Notes: generated by a model not told the origin, from the sequence alone. 64,000 bases of DNA from Paenisporosarcina quisquiliarum_A (GCF_043641925.1 NZ_JBHZRU010000007.1:1-64000); one strand, 5' to 3'. Shown: positions 17,288 to 26,838, counted from the stretch's first letter. Translations and numbers: made by a program.

Positions 17288-18001
17288 CTACAATTGGCGA
17301 AGTTCTTGCATAATTTCTGTTTTCGATTTTGTTTGATCATCTATTTCTTTAATAACTTTCGCTGGTGTACCTGCAACTACGGTATAAGGAGGAACATCTT
17401 TTGTCACAATAGCACCTGCCGCAACTACTGCTCCCTTACCAATTTTCACACCTTCTAACACAACTGCATTTGCGCCTATTAAAACGTCATCCTCAACAAT
17501 TACAGGCATAGCAGATGGTGGCTCAATAACGCCTGCTAATACAGCTCCTGCGCCAATATGACAGTTCTTTCCTACTGTCGCACGTCCTCCAAGTATGGCA
17601 CCCATATCGATCATCGTACCGTCACCAATTACCGCACCGATATTAATAACAGCACCCATCATGATGATACAGTTATTTCCGATTTCAACTTGGTCACGGA
17701 TAAACGCACCTGGCTCGATTCGTGAATTGATTCCTTTTAAATCTACTAAAGGTATTGCTGAATTACGGCGATCATTTTCTACTACCACATCTGTTATTTG
17801 ATTTTTATGATCTTCTAAAGCTTTTTCGATTTCAGTCCATTCACCAAATAAAACAAGTGAATTCCCTTCACCAAAAATCTTAGTATTTTCACCAAAAGAT
17901 AAATCTTTTAAGTTTTCACCATTTACATAAACTTTTACAGGTGTTGATTTTTTCGCATGTTGTATATACGAGATAATTTCATAAGCATCCATTTGTTTCA
18001 T
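17288..18001 (-). CDS. dapH: 2,3,4,5-tetrahydropyridine-2,6-dicarboxylate N-acetyltransferase
   Basis: The 237-residue protein transfers acetyl from acetyl-CoA to tetrahydrodipicolinate. The N-terminal 80 residues are the DapH-specific domain (MDAYEIISYIQHAKKSTPVK). The rest is a left-handed beta helix made of hexapeptide repeats, such as GNNCIIMMGAVINIGAVIG and VGKNCHIGAGAVLAGVIEPP, ending in VVAGTPAKVIKEID. Length and layout are as in the B. subtilis enzyme. It is the first gene of the dapH-dapL operon. AAAGGGG stands ten bases before the ATG. Confidence 0.95.
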   Translation of the reverse strand: MKQMDAYEIISYIQHAKKSTPVKVYVNGENLKDLSFGENTKIFGEGNSLVLFGEWTEIEKALEDHKNQITDVVVENDRRNSAIPLVDLKGINSRIEPGAFIRDQVEIGNNCIIMMGAVINIGAVIGDGTMIDMGAILGGRATVGKNCHIGAGAVLAGVIEPPSAMPVIVEDDVLIGANAVVLEGVKIGKGAVVAAGAIVTKDVPPYTVVAGTPAKVIKEIDDQTKSKTEIMQELRQL

Positions 18002-18073
18002 TCGAGTTGAACCCCTTTCAATCTTGCAAAATATGGACTAATTGTACAGGAAAACGAACAATAATACACGAAT

Positions 18074-18964
18074 TTATTTTGAATAATCATGCAAAATTGA
18101 TGCATGTTCTTTCACGACTTTGACAAAAGCCTCAACTTGTCTTAATTCAAAAGCGGAATCATAACCGATTAACCAGGTATCTCGTGTTAATTCAAATTCC
18201 TCAGCTTGATTTGTTAAAGGAATTTTATTGATCGGTTCAAGTCCATTTAAAGTGATGGACGGTAAAATCGCATAGCCAATACCATTTAAGGCCATTTGTT
18301 TACATGTTTCGATTTGGTCTACCGTAATTTGGCGTTTTGGACTTGAAGAAAAATGTCGCTGCCACCAAGCTTGAATCTCTTGATAATAATTTGAATCACT
18401 TTTAAATTGTATAAACGGTCGATCTGTAGACAAAACATCTTGAACCGAGGTAAGTTCTTGGTCAACTAAATATAAAGTATCTCGGAATAAATGGATCTTT
18501 GTTCCCTTCCATTCTGTATGTCCACGAACGATTCCAATATGGGCATCTCCATCATATAACGCCTTAACAATTTCTGAACTCCAACCAGTGATCAGTGAAA
18601 TTTTTGCTTCTGGATATTGAGTGACGAAATCTTTTAATACCATTGGCAGCCAGTTTTGACCAACAATTGATGCACATGCAATTTTTAGAGTGCCATGTAC
18701 TTTAGAGATTAATGACTGAATCGTCTCAAATACTTCTTCCTGCTTAGCCAATTGATCGATTGAATATTGAATCACAAGTTCTCCCGCTGATGTGGCGGTT
18801 AAACCTTTTTGGGAACGAATAAACAGCTGAGTACCCCACTCTTTTTCAATCGATTGCAACCTTTGCGAAAGTGCGGGTTGCGATAAAAAAAGCCGTTCTG
18901 CAGCCTTTCTCATATTACGTTCTTCAGCTAATATTTTTATAATTTGAGATTCATTTGACGTCAT
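18074..18964 (-). CDS. ccpC: LysR-family regulator, probable CcpC
   Basis: The protein is 296 residues from ATG 18964, which has GGAGTG six bases upstream; a longer frame to 19024 lacks a ribosome site. The winged helix contains LAEERNMRKAAERLFLSQPA (about 12-31), very close to B. subtilis CcpC, then the LysR substrate-binding fold with two alpha/beta lobes. CcpC represses the citric-acid-branch genes citB and citZ and responds to citrate. The neighbours support it: in B. subtilis ccpC also lies between ykuL and dapH. Here the three flavodoxin-region genes found between ccpC and dapH in B. subtilis are missing. Confidence 0.85.
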   Translation of the reverse strand: MTSNESQIIKILAEERNMRKAAERLFLSQPALSQRLQSIEKEWGTQLFIRSQKGLTATSAGELVIQYSIDQLAKQEEVFETIQSLISKVHGTLKIACASIVGQNWLPMVLKDFVTQYPEAKISLITGWSSEIVKALYDGDAHIGIVRGHTEWKGTKIHLFRDTLYLVDQELTSVQDVLSTDRPFIQFKSDSNYYQEIQAWWQRHFSSSPKRQITVDQIETCKQMALNGIGYAILPSITLNGLEPINKIPLTNQAEEFELTRDTWLIGYDSAFELRQVEAFVKVVKEHASILHDYSK

Positions 18965-19051
18965 TTTTTTCACTCCAATGAACTTGCTAATATCATGAAC
19001 ATTTCGAAAAAAAGAAGACCTCACAAGGAGATCTTCTATTATTCTTTCATA

Positions 19052-19495
19052 TTACTGATTATTTTGATAGATATGTTTTTTTAATTGTTTCAATACAACT
19101 CTACGCGTTAAAATTCCTACAAATGTTTCCTCATCATCAATAACACATAAAAAAGGATTATTAATTAATAAATCAAGTCCACGTTTAAATTTCTCTGAAA
19201 CATGAATGGAGGGAACAGGTTGTAACATCACTTCATCTACTTTAATGTCATGTAAACGTTCATATTCAATATGATCAAGTCCTAATATCGCATCAGTTAT
19301 CATTTGAGTACTTACGAGCCCTTTTAGACGATATTTAGTATCTAAAACTGGAATGGATGAATAACCGGTTTTAGTTAACACTAATAATGCATGTTCTGCA
19401 CTATTTCCTAATTGAACATGAGCAACTTTTTCAGATGAGATGATGAATTCTTCGATTTGCATATCCAAAAAATCTCTGCTTGTAACCGAAATCAT
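19052..19495 (-). CDS. cbpB: Twin-CBS-domain protein, probable c-di-AMP receptor CbpB/DarB
   Basis: The 147-residue protein consists of two CBS domains (about 18-72 and 85-140) with GYSSIPVLDTKYRLKGLVST and NPFLCVIDDEETFVGILTRR. Size and position match B. subtilis YkuL (DarB/CbpB), which binds c-di-AMP and, when free of it, stimulates the (p)ppGpp synthetase Rel and pyruvate carboxylase. AAGGAG stands nine bases before ATG. It precedes ccpC in the same direction with an 87-base gap, as in B. subtilis. The link to c-di-AMP is family knowledge, not visible in the sequence. Confidence 0.85.
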   Translation of the reverse strand: MISVTSRDFLDMQIEEFIISSEKVAHVQLGNSAEHALLVLTKTGYSSIPVLDTKYRLKGLVSTQMITDAILGLDHIEYERLHDIKVDEVMLQPVPSIHVSEKFKRGLDLLINNPFLCVIDDEETFVGILTRRVVLKQLKKHIYQNNQ

Positions 19496-19630
19496 ACACT
19501 TCTACTCCTTCTTATGTTCTTTAAAAGAACAACAAACTACTTCTTTATCATATCACAAAGTCACTCAAAAAAAGAGAAAGACAACTCAATATAGCTTCAT
19601 CAATATGTAAAAAAAATACTTCTCCACGAA

Positions 19631-19867
19631 TTATCGCGAAGAAGCAACATAATAAAAGATAATAACAAACATGAAAATCATAGCTACCAGATATGACCAA
19701 ATAACTGGATTAAAAAGCGCGGGATGTTCTTTGATTTCACCTGAAATTGGTGCATCATTCACACTTTGTCTCTGTCTTTCAAACCTCATCACTTTAAGTG
19801 TTGCATACAAACTGATTCCACCAACAATAATAATCATGCCGACTAACGGCCATGTCCACATACCCAT
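19631..19867 (-). CDS. Small two-helix membrane protein of unknown function
   Basis: The 78-residue protein has a membrane segment at about 6-25, a basic then polar linker (VMRFERQRQSVNDAPISGEI), and a second segment at about 53-73. AAAGGATG precedes the ATG at some distance. The layout suits an N-out or N-in hairpin with the linker in the cytoplasm. No family is recognised. It sits alone between fadH and cbpB on the same strand. Confidence 0.65.
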   Translation of the reverse strand: MGMWTWPLVGMIIIVGGISLYATLKVMRFERQRQSVNDAPISGEIKEHPALFNPVIWSYLVAMIFMFVIIFYYVASSR

Positions 19868-19928
19868 GTCAACTTCATCCTTTCAAGATTGTATGAAGTA
19901 GTATGGGCATCTTAAATAGAATCATTCA

Positions 19929-20699
19929 TCAAAATGGAAATTTATTCAACCATTGACCACCATCTAATGTGACAATTTCGCCATTCATATAAGCTGCTTT
20001 TTCAGACATCATGAACGATGCTAGGTCTGCAATTTCTTCTGGTCTTCCAAGACGACCTAACGGCACTGAGTTCAACGTTCTTCTTGCAGCTTCTTCGGAT
20101 TCCCAAAGTTTTTCTGCTCCACCAGTTCGTTCGATTGGTCCAGGTGCAATCCCGTTTACTCGAATACCATATTTTGTTCCCCACTCAACTGCTAAAGTGC
20201 GGGTAAGAGACATAACGCCTGCTTTTGCTGCTGCTGAATGAGCAATTCCCGCTCCTGCATTCCAAGCATACGTTGCAATAATATTAAGAATTGAGCCTTT
20301 TTGTTCCTTTTCAATCCAATAGTTCCCCACTGCGTGAGAACAGAAGAACGTTCCATTTAAAACGATATCTATAACTGACTTCCAGCCATTTGGTGTTAAT
20401 TTCTCTGCGTGTACAATGAAGTTTCCAGCTGCATTATTAACTAATCCATCAATCCGGCCAAACCTTTCATCCGTATAGGCAACCATTGCCTTCACATGTT
20501 CTGGTTCACGAACGTCCATTTGAAAAATCCCAACACAGCTATCATCATGCGAAATTGCTTTTTGAGCCGTCTCTAATCTTTCCAAATTTCGTCCTGTAAT
20601 GACTACGTTTGCACCCTCTTCGACAAACCGTTTTGCCATATAAAAACCCATTCCACTTGATCCACCCGTTACGATAATTGTTTGGTCTTTTAATAACAT
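19929..20699 (-). CDS. fadH: 2,4-dienoyl-CoA reductase
   Basis: The 256-residue short-chain dehydrogenase matches B. subtilis FadH (YkuF) over its whole length. Visible motifs are the cofactor loop TGGSSGMGFYMAKR (about 12-25), NNAAGNF (about 88-94), the distinctive EKLTPNGWKSVIDIVLNGTF, and APGPIERTGGAEKL. The usual YxxxK site is replaced by HSAAAKAG, as in the dienoyl-CoA reductase family. The enzyme handles unsaturated fatty acids during beta-oxidation. AAGGGG stands before the ATG. A FadR-type operator lies 20 bases upstream, in agreement with this role. Confidence 0.92.
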   Translation of the reverse strand: MLLKDQTIIVTGGSSGMGFYMAKRFVEEGANVVITGRNLERLETAQKAISHDDSCVGIFQMDVREPEHVKAMVAYTDERFGRIDGLVNNAAGNFIVHAEKLTPNGWKSVIDIVLNGTFFCSHAVGNYWIEKEQKGSILNIIATYAWNAGAGIAHSAAAKAGVMSLTRTLAVEWGTKYGIRVNGIAPGPIERTGGAEKLWESEEAARRTLNSVPLGRLGRPEEIADLASFMMSEKAAYMNGEIVTLDGGQWLNKFPF

Positions 20700-20718
20700 A
20701 TGATTCAGCCCCTTTTAT

Positions 20719-20736
20719 TGAATGAATATTCACTCA
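20719..20736 (-). promoter_or_regulatory. Probable FadR operator upstream of fadH
   Basis: The 18-base near-palindrome reads TGAGTGAATATTCATTCA on the minus strand. It differs at one position from the Bacillus FadR consensus TGAATGANTANTCATTCA. It lies between the likely promoter (GATAAT nearby at about 20738-20743 on the minus strand) and the fadH ribosome site, a good place for repression relieved by long-chain acyl-CoA. Confidence 0.75.
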
Positions 20737-20841
20737 TTATCGTATCATGACTTTATAATTCTGTCTTTCTAAATGAGATGTTTATTGGAAAAAATTCTTT
20801 CCGAAATTGTGTGAAAAAGATGAATTTTAGAAAGTGCCATC

Positions 20842-20900
20842 TGAATCCTTGAATAGGCACAATGAATTCTTGAATACACCGATCGAATCCTCGAATGACC
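20842..20900. repeat. Three imperfect 21-bp tandem repeats
   Basis: Units start at 20842, 20863 and 20884 and share the core GAATCCTTGAATA (variants GAATTCTTGAATA and GAATCCTCGAATG). The array is intergenic, between fadH and the GGDEF-EAL gene. The period equals that inside the array at 52541-53087. Confidence 0.75.
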
Positions 20901-20929
20901 CCCACCAAATGGAGAATACAAAAAAAGCC

Positions 20930-20967
20930 ATAAAAAACCGATGTGACTTGTGTAAGCTCACATCGGT
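20930..20967 (-). terminator. Terminator of the GGDEF-EAL gene
   Basis: The stem ACCGATGTGA / TCACATCGGT encloses an 11-base loop, and on the minus strand it is followed by TTTTTTA. It lies ten bases past the stop of the gene ending at 20978. Confidence 0.88.
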
Positions 20968-20977
20968 TCGGTTTTGA

Positions 20978-23038
20978 TTAACTCATATATTTGGCGGTAA
21001 TTTCGTCAATTGGTACAGGACGACTAAAATAGAAGCCTTGTGCTTTTTGACACTTTGCCTCTTTTAGGAAGTCTACTTGTTTAAGTTTCTCAACACCTTC
21101 AGCTATAACTTCCATTCCTAAGTTATGGGCTAAGTGAATAATCGTTCTAGCAATCGCTGCATTTTTCGTATCGGTTTCAATGTCTCGAATGAAAGACTGG
21201 TCAATTTTAATAATGTCGATTGGATAACGCTTCAAATAGCTAAGTGACGAGTATCCCGTTCCAAAATCGTCAATTGATATAACCACACCAATTTCTTTTA
21301 GATCATTTAAAACAGATAAGGTCTCACGCATATTGGTCATTGCACTTTCGGTTATTTCAACCTCTAGAGCATTCGGGTGCACACCATATTTGTCTAAAAT
21401 TTGTTTGATTTGATGAGCAAATGTCTCTTGCTTGAATTGTTTAGGTGAAATATTAACTGCTACCCGCATTGGACGGAATCCTTTTTGTTGCCATTCACTT
21501 AATTGTAAACAAACTTGATCAAGAACCCACTCGCCAATTTGAATGATTAAACCTGACTCTTCCGCAATCGGTATAAACTGTGCTGGTGTCACAAATCCAA
21601 ATTTACGATTATTCCATCTAAGTAGCGCTTCAAAGCTATTGATCATTCCTGTATTCAAATCCACCTGTGGTTGATAATGAATAGATAGCTCATCCATTTC
21701 AATTGCTCGTCTTAAATGCGATTCCATTAAAGCTTCATTGGGAAATGAATGATTCATATCTTCTTGATAAAAACGATAATGTGCTCTTCCTCGATCTTTT
21801 ACGTAGAATAACGCTTGATCGGCTTTTTTCAAAAGGACATCCATTTCTTTGCCATCAGACGGATAGACAGAAATTCCCATTGATGCTGAAACAAAATACT
21901 CTTGATGATCGACATAGAATGGTTTGTTTAATTCTTTAAGTACGATATTTGCGAATTCTTCTGATGTTTCTTTTGAAGAATGTCTAAGTACATAGACAAA
22001 TTCATCTCCACTGTGTCGATACAACTTACTCGTCCGGTCGGAAAGCATGTTTAAACGGTCCGAAATACGTTTTAACAGTTCATCACCTGAATTGTAACCA
22101 AGAGAGTCATTGATTAATTTAAAACGATCTAAATCGATGTAAATGATGGTGATTTCTTCATTATGAAGTTCAGCAAAGCGAGTGTCTTCTCTTAAATGCT
22201 CTTTTAAAGCACGTCGATTCCATAATCCGGTTAAATGATCATGGTAGGATAAATAAAATAATTTTTCCTTATTCTCAATATGGGGAGATGTATCCCTTAT
22301 TAGAAAATGGACACCCGTAACTTCATTATGAACAACGATCGGAATGGTTTTCATGTAAACCGGTACAAAATGGCCGGACCGATGTAAAAATGAGCATTCT
22401 TCTAGATCAATCGATTGCCCTAAAAAGGCTCTCTCCATTAATTGTGAAAAGCTTTTTCGACTCATCTCATCGACAAAACCGATTAACTCTTTGCCAATAA
22501 CCTCGTGTGAATGAAATCCAAAGGAATTTGATAAAGCAGGATTTGCATATTCAATTTCCCCTTTATTGTTAACAGCCACTAATGGGTCTAAATTATGATC
22601 TAAAATCGATTCGTATTTCTCTTTCGTTTCTAATAACTTTGTCCGCTCTGCTTCTTCAACCGTTCGATTCGTTAAAGTCATTCGAATAATTGGTTCTTCC
22701 GTGTTTATTTCCACAAGTAGTAAGCTAAGATCAAAGACCTCAAGTTCTTCGTAAACAGGTAAAAAGATTTTGGTTTTATAACCATCTTTATGAGTCGACA
22801 ACTGATTCATAAAGTTTTTTAAAGTCACCCATATATCCTCGGTGAAAAAATCTGAAGCAAGCTCAGAATTCTTTCCTTCTCGACGGAAATGTGTCGCTCC
22901 CTGCTGATTTGCATATGTTACGCGATAATCCGAATTAATTGTTTTGTGTAAGATAAACGTCATGTCGAAAGGATTAATTGTTGCAAACAAATGCATATAA
23001 TCGCGTGTTTCAGACGCATCCGCAGATGAGTAATTCAT
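20978..23038 (-). CDS. PAS-GGDEF-EAL cyclic-di-GMP enzyme
   Basis: The protein is 686 residues from ATG 23038, which has GGAGG five bases upstream; the open frame continues to 23113 without a ribosome site. Order: a PAS-like N-terminal region, a clear PAS domain (about 140-265, YESILDHNLDPLVAVNNKGE), a GGDEF domain (about 270-430) and an EAL domain (about 440-680). The GGDEF signature is degenerate (RHSGDEF), so cyclase activity is doubtful but not excluded. The EAL domain keeps its catalytic set: FEALLRWNN, NISPKQF, EITESAM, DDFGTGYSSLSYLKRYPIDI and AEGVE. It is soluble, with no membrane segment. The net reaction is most likely c-di-GMP hydrolysis, with the GGDEF part regulatory. Confidence 0.88.
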   Translation of the reverse strand: MNYSSADASETRDYMHLFATINPFDMTFILHKTINSDYRVTYANQQGATHFRREGKNSELASDFFTEDIWVTLKNFMNQLSTHKDGYKTKIFLPVYEELEVFDLSLLLVEINTEEPIIRMTLTNRTVEEAERTKLLETKEKYESILDHNLDPLVAVNNKGEIEYANPALSNSFGFHSHEVIGKELIGFVDEMSRKSFSQLMERAFLGQSIDLEECSFLHRSGHFVPVYMKTIPIVVHNEVTGVHFLIRDTSPHIENKEKLFYLSYHDHLTGLWNRRALKEHLREDTRFAELHNEEITIIYIDLDRFKLINDSLGYNSGDELLKRISDRLNMLSDRTSKLYRHSGDEFVYVLRHSSKETSEEFANIVLKELNKPFYVDHQEYFVSASMGISVYPSDGKEMDVLLKKADQALFYVKDRGRAHYRFYQEDMNHSFPNEALMESHLRRAIEMDELSIHYQPQVDLNTGMINSFEALLRWNNRKFGFVTPAQFIPIAEESGLIIQIGEWVLDQVCLQLSEWQQKGFRPMRVAVNISPKQFKQETFAHQIKQILDKYGVHPNALEVEITESAMTNMRETLSVLNDLKEIGVVISIDDFGTGYSSLSYLKRYPIDIIKIDQSFIRDIETDTKNAAIARTIIHLAHNLGMEVIAEGVEKLKQVDFLKEAKCQKAQGFYFSRPVPIDEITAKYMS

Positions 23039-23186
23039 GATTTCCTCCAATAATTGCACATATACTTCTATACAAGTTCTATTGTAGTTGGTTTTAACTA
23101 GTTTGAACATCATTTTTTTATGATAAACGACAACTTCCTAGTTATATCGTCACGATTCTGTGAATTTGAAGGAAATATTCATCAAT

Positions 23187-25295
23187 TTATTCTCCATCAT
23201 GCGTTACACGATAAGTCAATTTCAATAACTCTTCCTGACTGTTAAATGGTTTTTCATGTTTCTTAGGCTTTATATACGAATATTTACCATGTTCATTTTG
23301 AATTCGCGCTTTCATTGTATCTTTCATTTGCAAGTCTAAAACGTCTAGAATACGTGTTTTAATACCGTCATCATTTATCGGAAATAAAAGTTCCACACGT
23401 TTAATCATATTGCGGGTCATCATGTCTGCCGATGATAAATAGAGTAACTTCTTACCGTGATGATGAAAATAATAAATGCGGGAATGTTCAAGAAATCTCC
23501 CCACAATGCTGATCACTCGAATATTTTCACTGACCCCTTTTATTTGTGGGCGAAGGCAACAAATTCCCCGGACAATTAAATCAATTTTCACGCCAGCTAT
23601 AGAGGCTTCATACATCTTGATAATCAATTCTTTATCCGTTAAAGAATTCATTTTTAATTGAATATATCCATCTCCATGCTTTTGATGAAATTGAATTTCT
23701 TCTTCTATTAACCTGACAAATTCATCGCGAATTGTATAGGGAGCCATGACTAAGTGATGGAATTTTGGTTTCTCGGTATATCCACTTAAGTAGTTAAAAA
23801 AGTTCGTTGCATCTATTCCAAACTTTTTCTTCGTCGTAATTATGCTCATGTCCGTATAAACTTTTGCGGTTTGATCATTATAATTTCCAGTTCCAAGATG
23901 TACAAACCGTTCAATTACACCATTTTTACTGCGTACAACTAACGTAATTTTGGAGTGTGTCTTTAAATTATTCATGCCATAAATGACAAGACATCCAGCT
24001 TGCTCTAACTCCTTCGCCCAATGCACATTATTCTCCTCATCAAACCTTGCTTTTAACTCAACCAACACGGTAACTTGTTTACCATTTTCAGCTGCTCTTT
24101 TCAGGGCATGAATAACAGGTGAATTCCCACTCACGCGATAAAGTGTTTGTTTAATGGCTAAAACCGTTGGGTCATCTGCTGCTTCAGACACAAAGTCTAT
24201 AATTGGCGCAAATGATTCATACGGATGGTGGAAGAACAAATCTTGCTGAATCGCCTTTTCGAATAAATTCTCTTCTGAAGCAAGATCAAAAGGTGGCTGA
24301 GCAATATAACTCTGAAATTCAAGATGCTCTCTCCCCGTATTTATTTCTTTCACGAATGAGAATAAGCAAGTTAAATCTATTGGACAATCAATTTCATAGA
24401 CATCATCCTCATGAACTTCTAATTCTTTCAATAAATACTCCAGTACATGAGGGTCAATCTCATTCTTTCGGACTTCTAATCTGCTAGCTGCGCCCCATTT
24501 TCTCTTTTTAAGTTCTTTCTCAATTTCAACTAATAAATCTCGTGCACCTTCTTCATGGATAGTTAAATCAGCATTCCGCGTCATTCTAAATGTACTAACT
24601 GATTTCACTTCATAACCATAAAACAATTGATTAATTTCATGAATGATTAAATCCTCTAAATAAATCAGTATTTTTTTCTCATCGCTAGTAGCAATCGTGA
24701 CGAACCTAGGTAATACAGAAGGTACTTGAACAATCGCTACTTTTTCGACTAACTCATTCTCTTGCGTTTTTTCTAACAAGACCATAATGTTCATGGTTTT
24801 ATTTAATAATGTTGGAAAAGGTCGATACGCATCTACTGCTACTGGCGTAAGAACAGGGAATACTTGTTCCTCGAAATAAGCTTGAGCAAATTCTTTTTCA
24901 GTAGACGTCAATTCCTTAAAGGATTGTACGAAAACATTTTCTTTTAATAGTTGTTTTTCAACCAACTTTTTGTAAATCACCGTTTGTCTTGCAACTAACA
25001 TTTGAGTTTCTTCTGAAACATGTTTTAATTGTTCTTTTGGTGTTAGTCCCGCTTTGTTTTCAGGCTTTTGAAAATTAGCTCTCACCTGATCTTGAAGACC
25101 TGCCACACGTACCATAAAGAATTCATCTAAGTTCGAACTAAAAATGGCTAAGAACTTTAATCTTTCTAATAATGGATTTCGTTCATCTTCAGCTTCTTGT
25201 AAAACGCGCTCATTAAAAGCTAACCAACTTAACTCTCGATTATTATAATACTTGGGCTTTTCAAGTTCTTTTAAAATATCGATTTTGTCAGTCAT
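23187..25295 (-). CDS. ppk: Polyphosphate kinase
   Basis: This 702-residue PPK1 makes and reverses polyphosphate from ATP. It opens with YYNNRELSWLAFNERVLQEA, the signature of the N-terminal domain, and has FSSNLDEFFMVRVAGL. The two catalytic-domain histidines are seen in NLKTHSKITLVVR (about 435-447) and RIYYFHHHGKKLLYLSSAD (about 585-603). Full length for the family. The start lies four bases after the ppx stop, with GGGAGAG inside the end of ppx, so the two are translated together. Confidence 0.96.
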   Translation of the reverse strand: MTDKIDILKELEKPKYYNNRELSWLAFNERVLQEAEDERNPLLERLKFLAIFSSNLDEFFMVRVAGLQDQVRANFQKPENKAGLTPKEQLKHVSEETQMLVARQTVIYKKLVEKQLLKENVFVQSFKELTSTEKEFAQAYFEEQVFPVLTPVAVDAYRPFPTLLNKTMNIMVLLEKTQENELVEKVAIVQVPSVLPRFVTIATSDEKKILIYLEDLIIHEINQLFYGYEVKSVSTFRMTRNADLTIHEEGARDLLVEIEKELKKRKWGAASRLEVRKNEIDPHVLEYLLKELEVHEDDVYEIDCPIDLTCLFSFVKEINTGREHLEFQSYIAQPPFDLASEENLFEKAIQQDLFFHHPYESFAPIIDFVSEAADDPTVLAIKQTLYRVSGNSPVIHALKRAAENGKQVTVLVELKARFDEENNVHWAKELEQAGCLVIYGMNNLKTHSKITLVVRSKNGVIERFVHLGTGNYNDQTAKVYTDMSIITTKKKFGIDATNFFNYLSGYTEKPKFHHLVMAPYTIRDEFVRLIEEEIQFHQKHGDGYIQLKMNSLTDKELIIKMYEASIAGVKIDLIVRGICCLRPQIKGVSENIRVISIVGRFLEHSRIYYFHHHGKKLLYLSSADMMTRNMIKRVELLFPINDDGIKTRILDVLDLQMKDTMKARIQNEHGKYSYIKPKKHEKPFNSQEELLKLTYRVTHDGE

Positions 25296-25299
25296 CTAC

Positions 25300-26838
25300 T
25301 TACTCTCCCTTTGTGTGGAACGATAAGGTCACATCACACTTACATAAGCGTTCAATATGCTTTTTTTGTTTCTCAGCTTGATATTTTTCAGCCATTGCAT
25401 TGCCATTAACGTACAAATCAATATGATACCCAGTCGTTTTTTTAGACATGTCAACCTTTTCAACTACATGTCTCTTTGAACCATTTAAACCATAAGAGAA
25501 TTTTAAGATTGCGCCAAGATTACGTAAACGCTTTAATTCATCTTTCGATAACCAGGATTCAAAAGGTTCAGCAAAATGTTTAAAGGTGTCTTTATTTTTG
25601 TAAGAAGCTACTAACGCAAGCTTTAGGCGATCTAGATGGGCAATTCCATCGATTGAACGATTAGCTAAAATGTAAAATGTATGCTGGCTGACGGAATCCG
25701 CATCAATATATTCCCCTAAGTAAAATAGCGCGGAAGCACGTTTCAGAATTTCTAAATCTTCTGGGTGGAATTCAACAACGTTGTGTTGGATACACTCCTC
25801 ATACAATTGCACGGCTAGAAATTCTAAATGATGCGCATTATTTTGGTCGATTTCATACTCCTCTGATAATGCCAATTTACTCTGTTCAAACACTTGGTGT
25901 TTATTCAGTGAATTCGGGTGACTTTGTAAAACTCGATTGAGCATAATTCCTTCTCGTAAACCTTTACGGCTAAACATAAAATCCTTCGATTGAACAACCT
26001 TCATTAGTGCTTTAAAGACTTCTAAAGCCGGAATAATAATGTCAGAGCGATCACTCGACAAGCCATCAATTTTTTTAAGTTCGTCTATTGTTAAATCTGA
26101 AAGTGTGTCACTTAATGAATCAATATCATTTACTTTCATTGTGTACTGATGCACACTCGAAAGGGGGTATTGCTTACGTTGTTGATCAATTTGAGCAATA
26201 TTACGAGCACTCCCCCCAATTCCAATAACAGTTTCTTGAACGCCCTGCAACCATGATAGAGATCTAAATTGAGCTTCGGCAAAAAGAGCTAATTGTTCTT
26301 TTTCTGCATTGGTCATACGATTTTCTTTCATGAATTGTTGTTTTAAAGAAACGACACCAAACGGAAAACTATGTGTTTTTTGTAATTGTTTATTTATATA
26401 ATAAGTAACCTCTGTACTTCCTCCGCCAATATCAATGGTCACAGCATTTTCAGTTGGAACGGAATGAACCACAGCTAAAAAGCCAAAATAAGCTTCTTCT
26501 TCCTCAGATAATAAATCAATATCAAATCCAGTGTTTTTTTTCATTCTTCTTAAGATTTCATCGCTGTTTGTTGCTTGTCGAATGGCAGCTGTTGCTGTAG
26601 CTAGAACTTCGTCTACTTGATAATCTTCAAGCATAAGTTGAAATGAAGTTAATACATCCTCTAAGAGCTGAATTCCCTCTGTACTCATTGAACCATCTTT
26701 AGACAAATATGTACGAAGTCGCGCTACTGTTTTTATATTTTCAAATTCCCTTAAACCCCTTCGGTCATCAAATGAATAAATAACTAATCGAATTGTATTA
26801 GACCCTATGTCCAAAATAGCAGTTTTAGTTGACTTCAT
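25300..26838 (-). CDS. ppx: Exopolyphosphatase / guanosine pentaphosphate phosphatase family
   Basis: The protein is 512 residues from ATG 26838 with AAAGGTGA six bases before it; the frame continues upstream without such a site. The sugar-kinase/Hsp70-like fold shows LDIGSNTIRLVIY (about 9-21), the acidic loop LLSEEEEAYFGFLAVV and TIDIGGGSTEVTYY. A helical HD-type C-terminal part follows from about residue 310. It degrades polyphosphate processively; some members also act on pppGpp. It is first in a ppx-ppk operon, so synthesis and breakdown of polyphosphate are encoded together. Confidence 0.93.
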   Translation of the reverse strand: MKSTKTAILDIGSNTIRLVIYSFDDRRGLREFENIKTVARLRTYLSKDGSMSTEGIQLLEDVLTSFQLMLEDYQVDEVLATATAAIRQATNSDEILRRMKKNTGFDIDLLSEEEEAYFGFLAVVHSVPTENAVTIDIGGGSTEVTYYINKQLQKTHSFPFGVVSLKQQFMKENRMTNAEKEQLALFAEAQFRSLSWLQGVQETVIGIGGSARNIAQIDQQRKQYPLSSVHQYTMKVNDIDSLSDTLSDLTIDELKKIDGLSSDRSDIIIPALEVFKALMKVVQSKDFMFSRKGLREGIMLNRVLQSHPNSLNKHQVFEQSKLALSEEYEIDQNNAHHLEFLAVQLYEECIQHNVVEFHPEDLEILKRASALFYLGEYIDADSVSQHTFYILANRSIDGIAHLDRLKLALVASYKNKDTFKHFAEPFESWLSKDELKRLRNLGAILKFSYGLNGSKRHVVEKVDMSKKTTGYHIDLYVNGNAMAEKYQAEKQKKHIERLCKCDVTLSFHTKGE

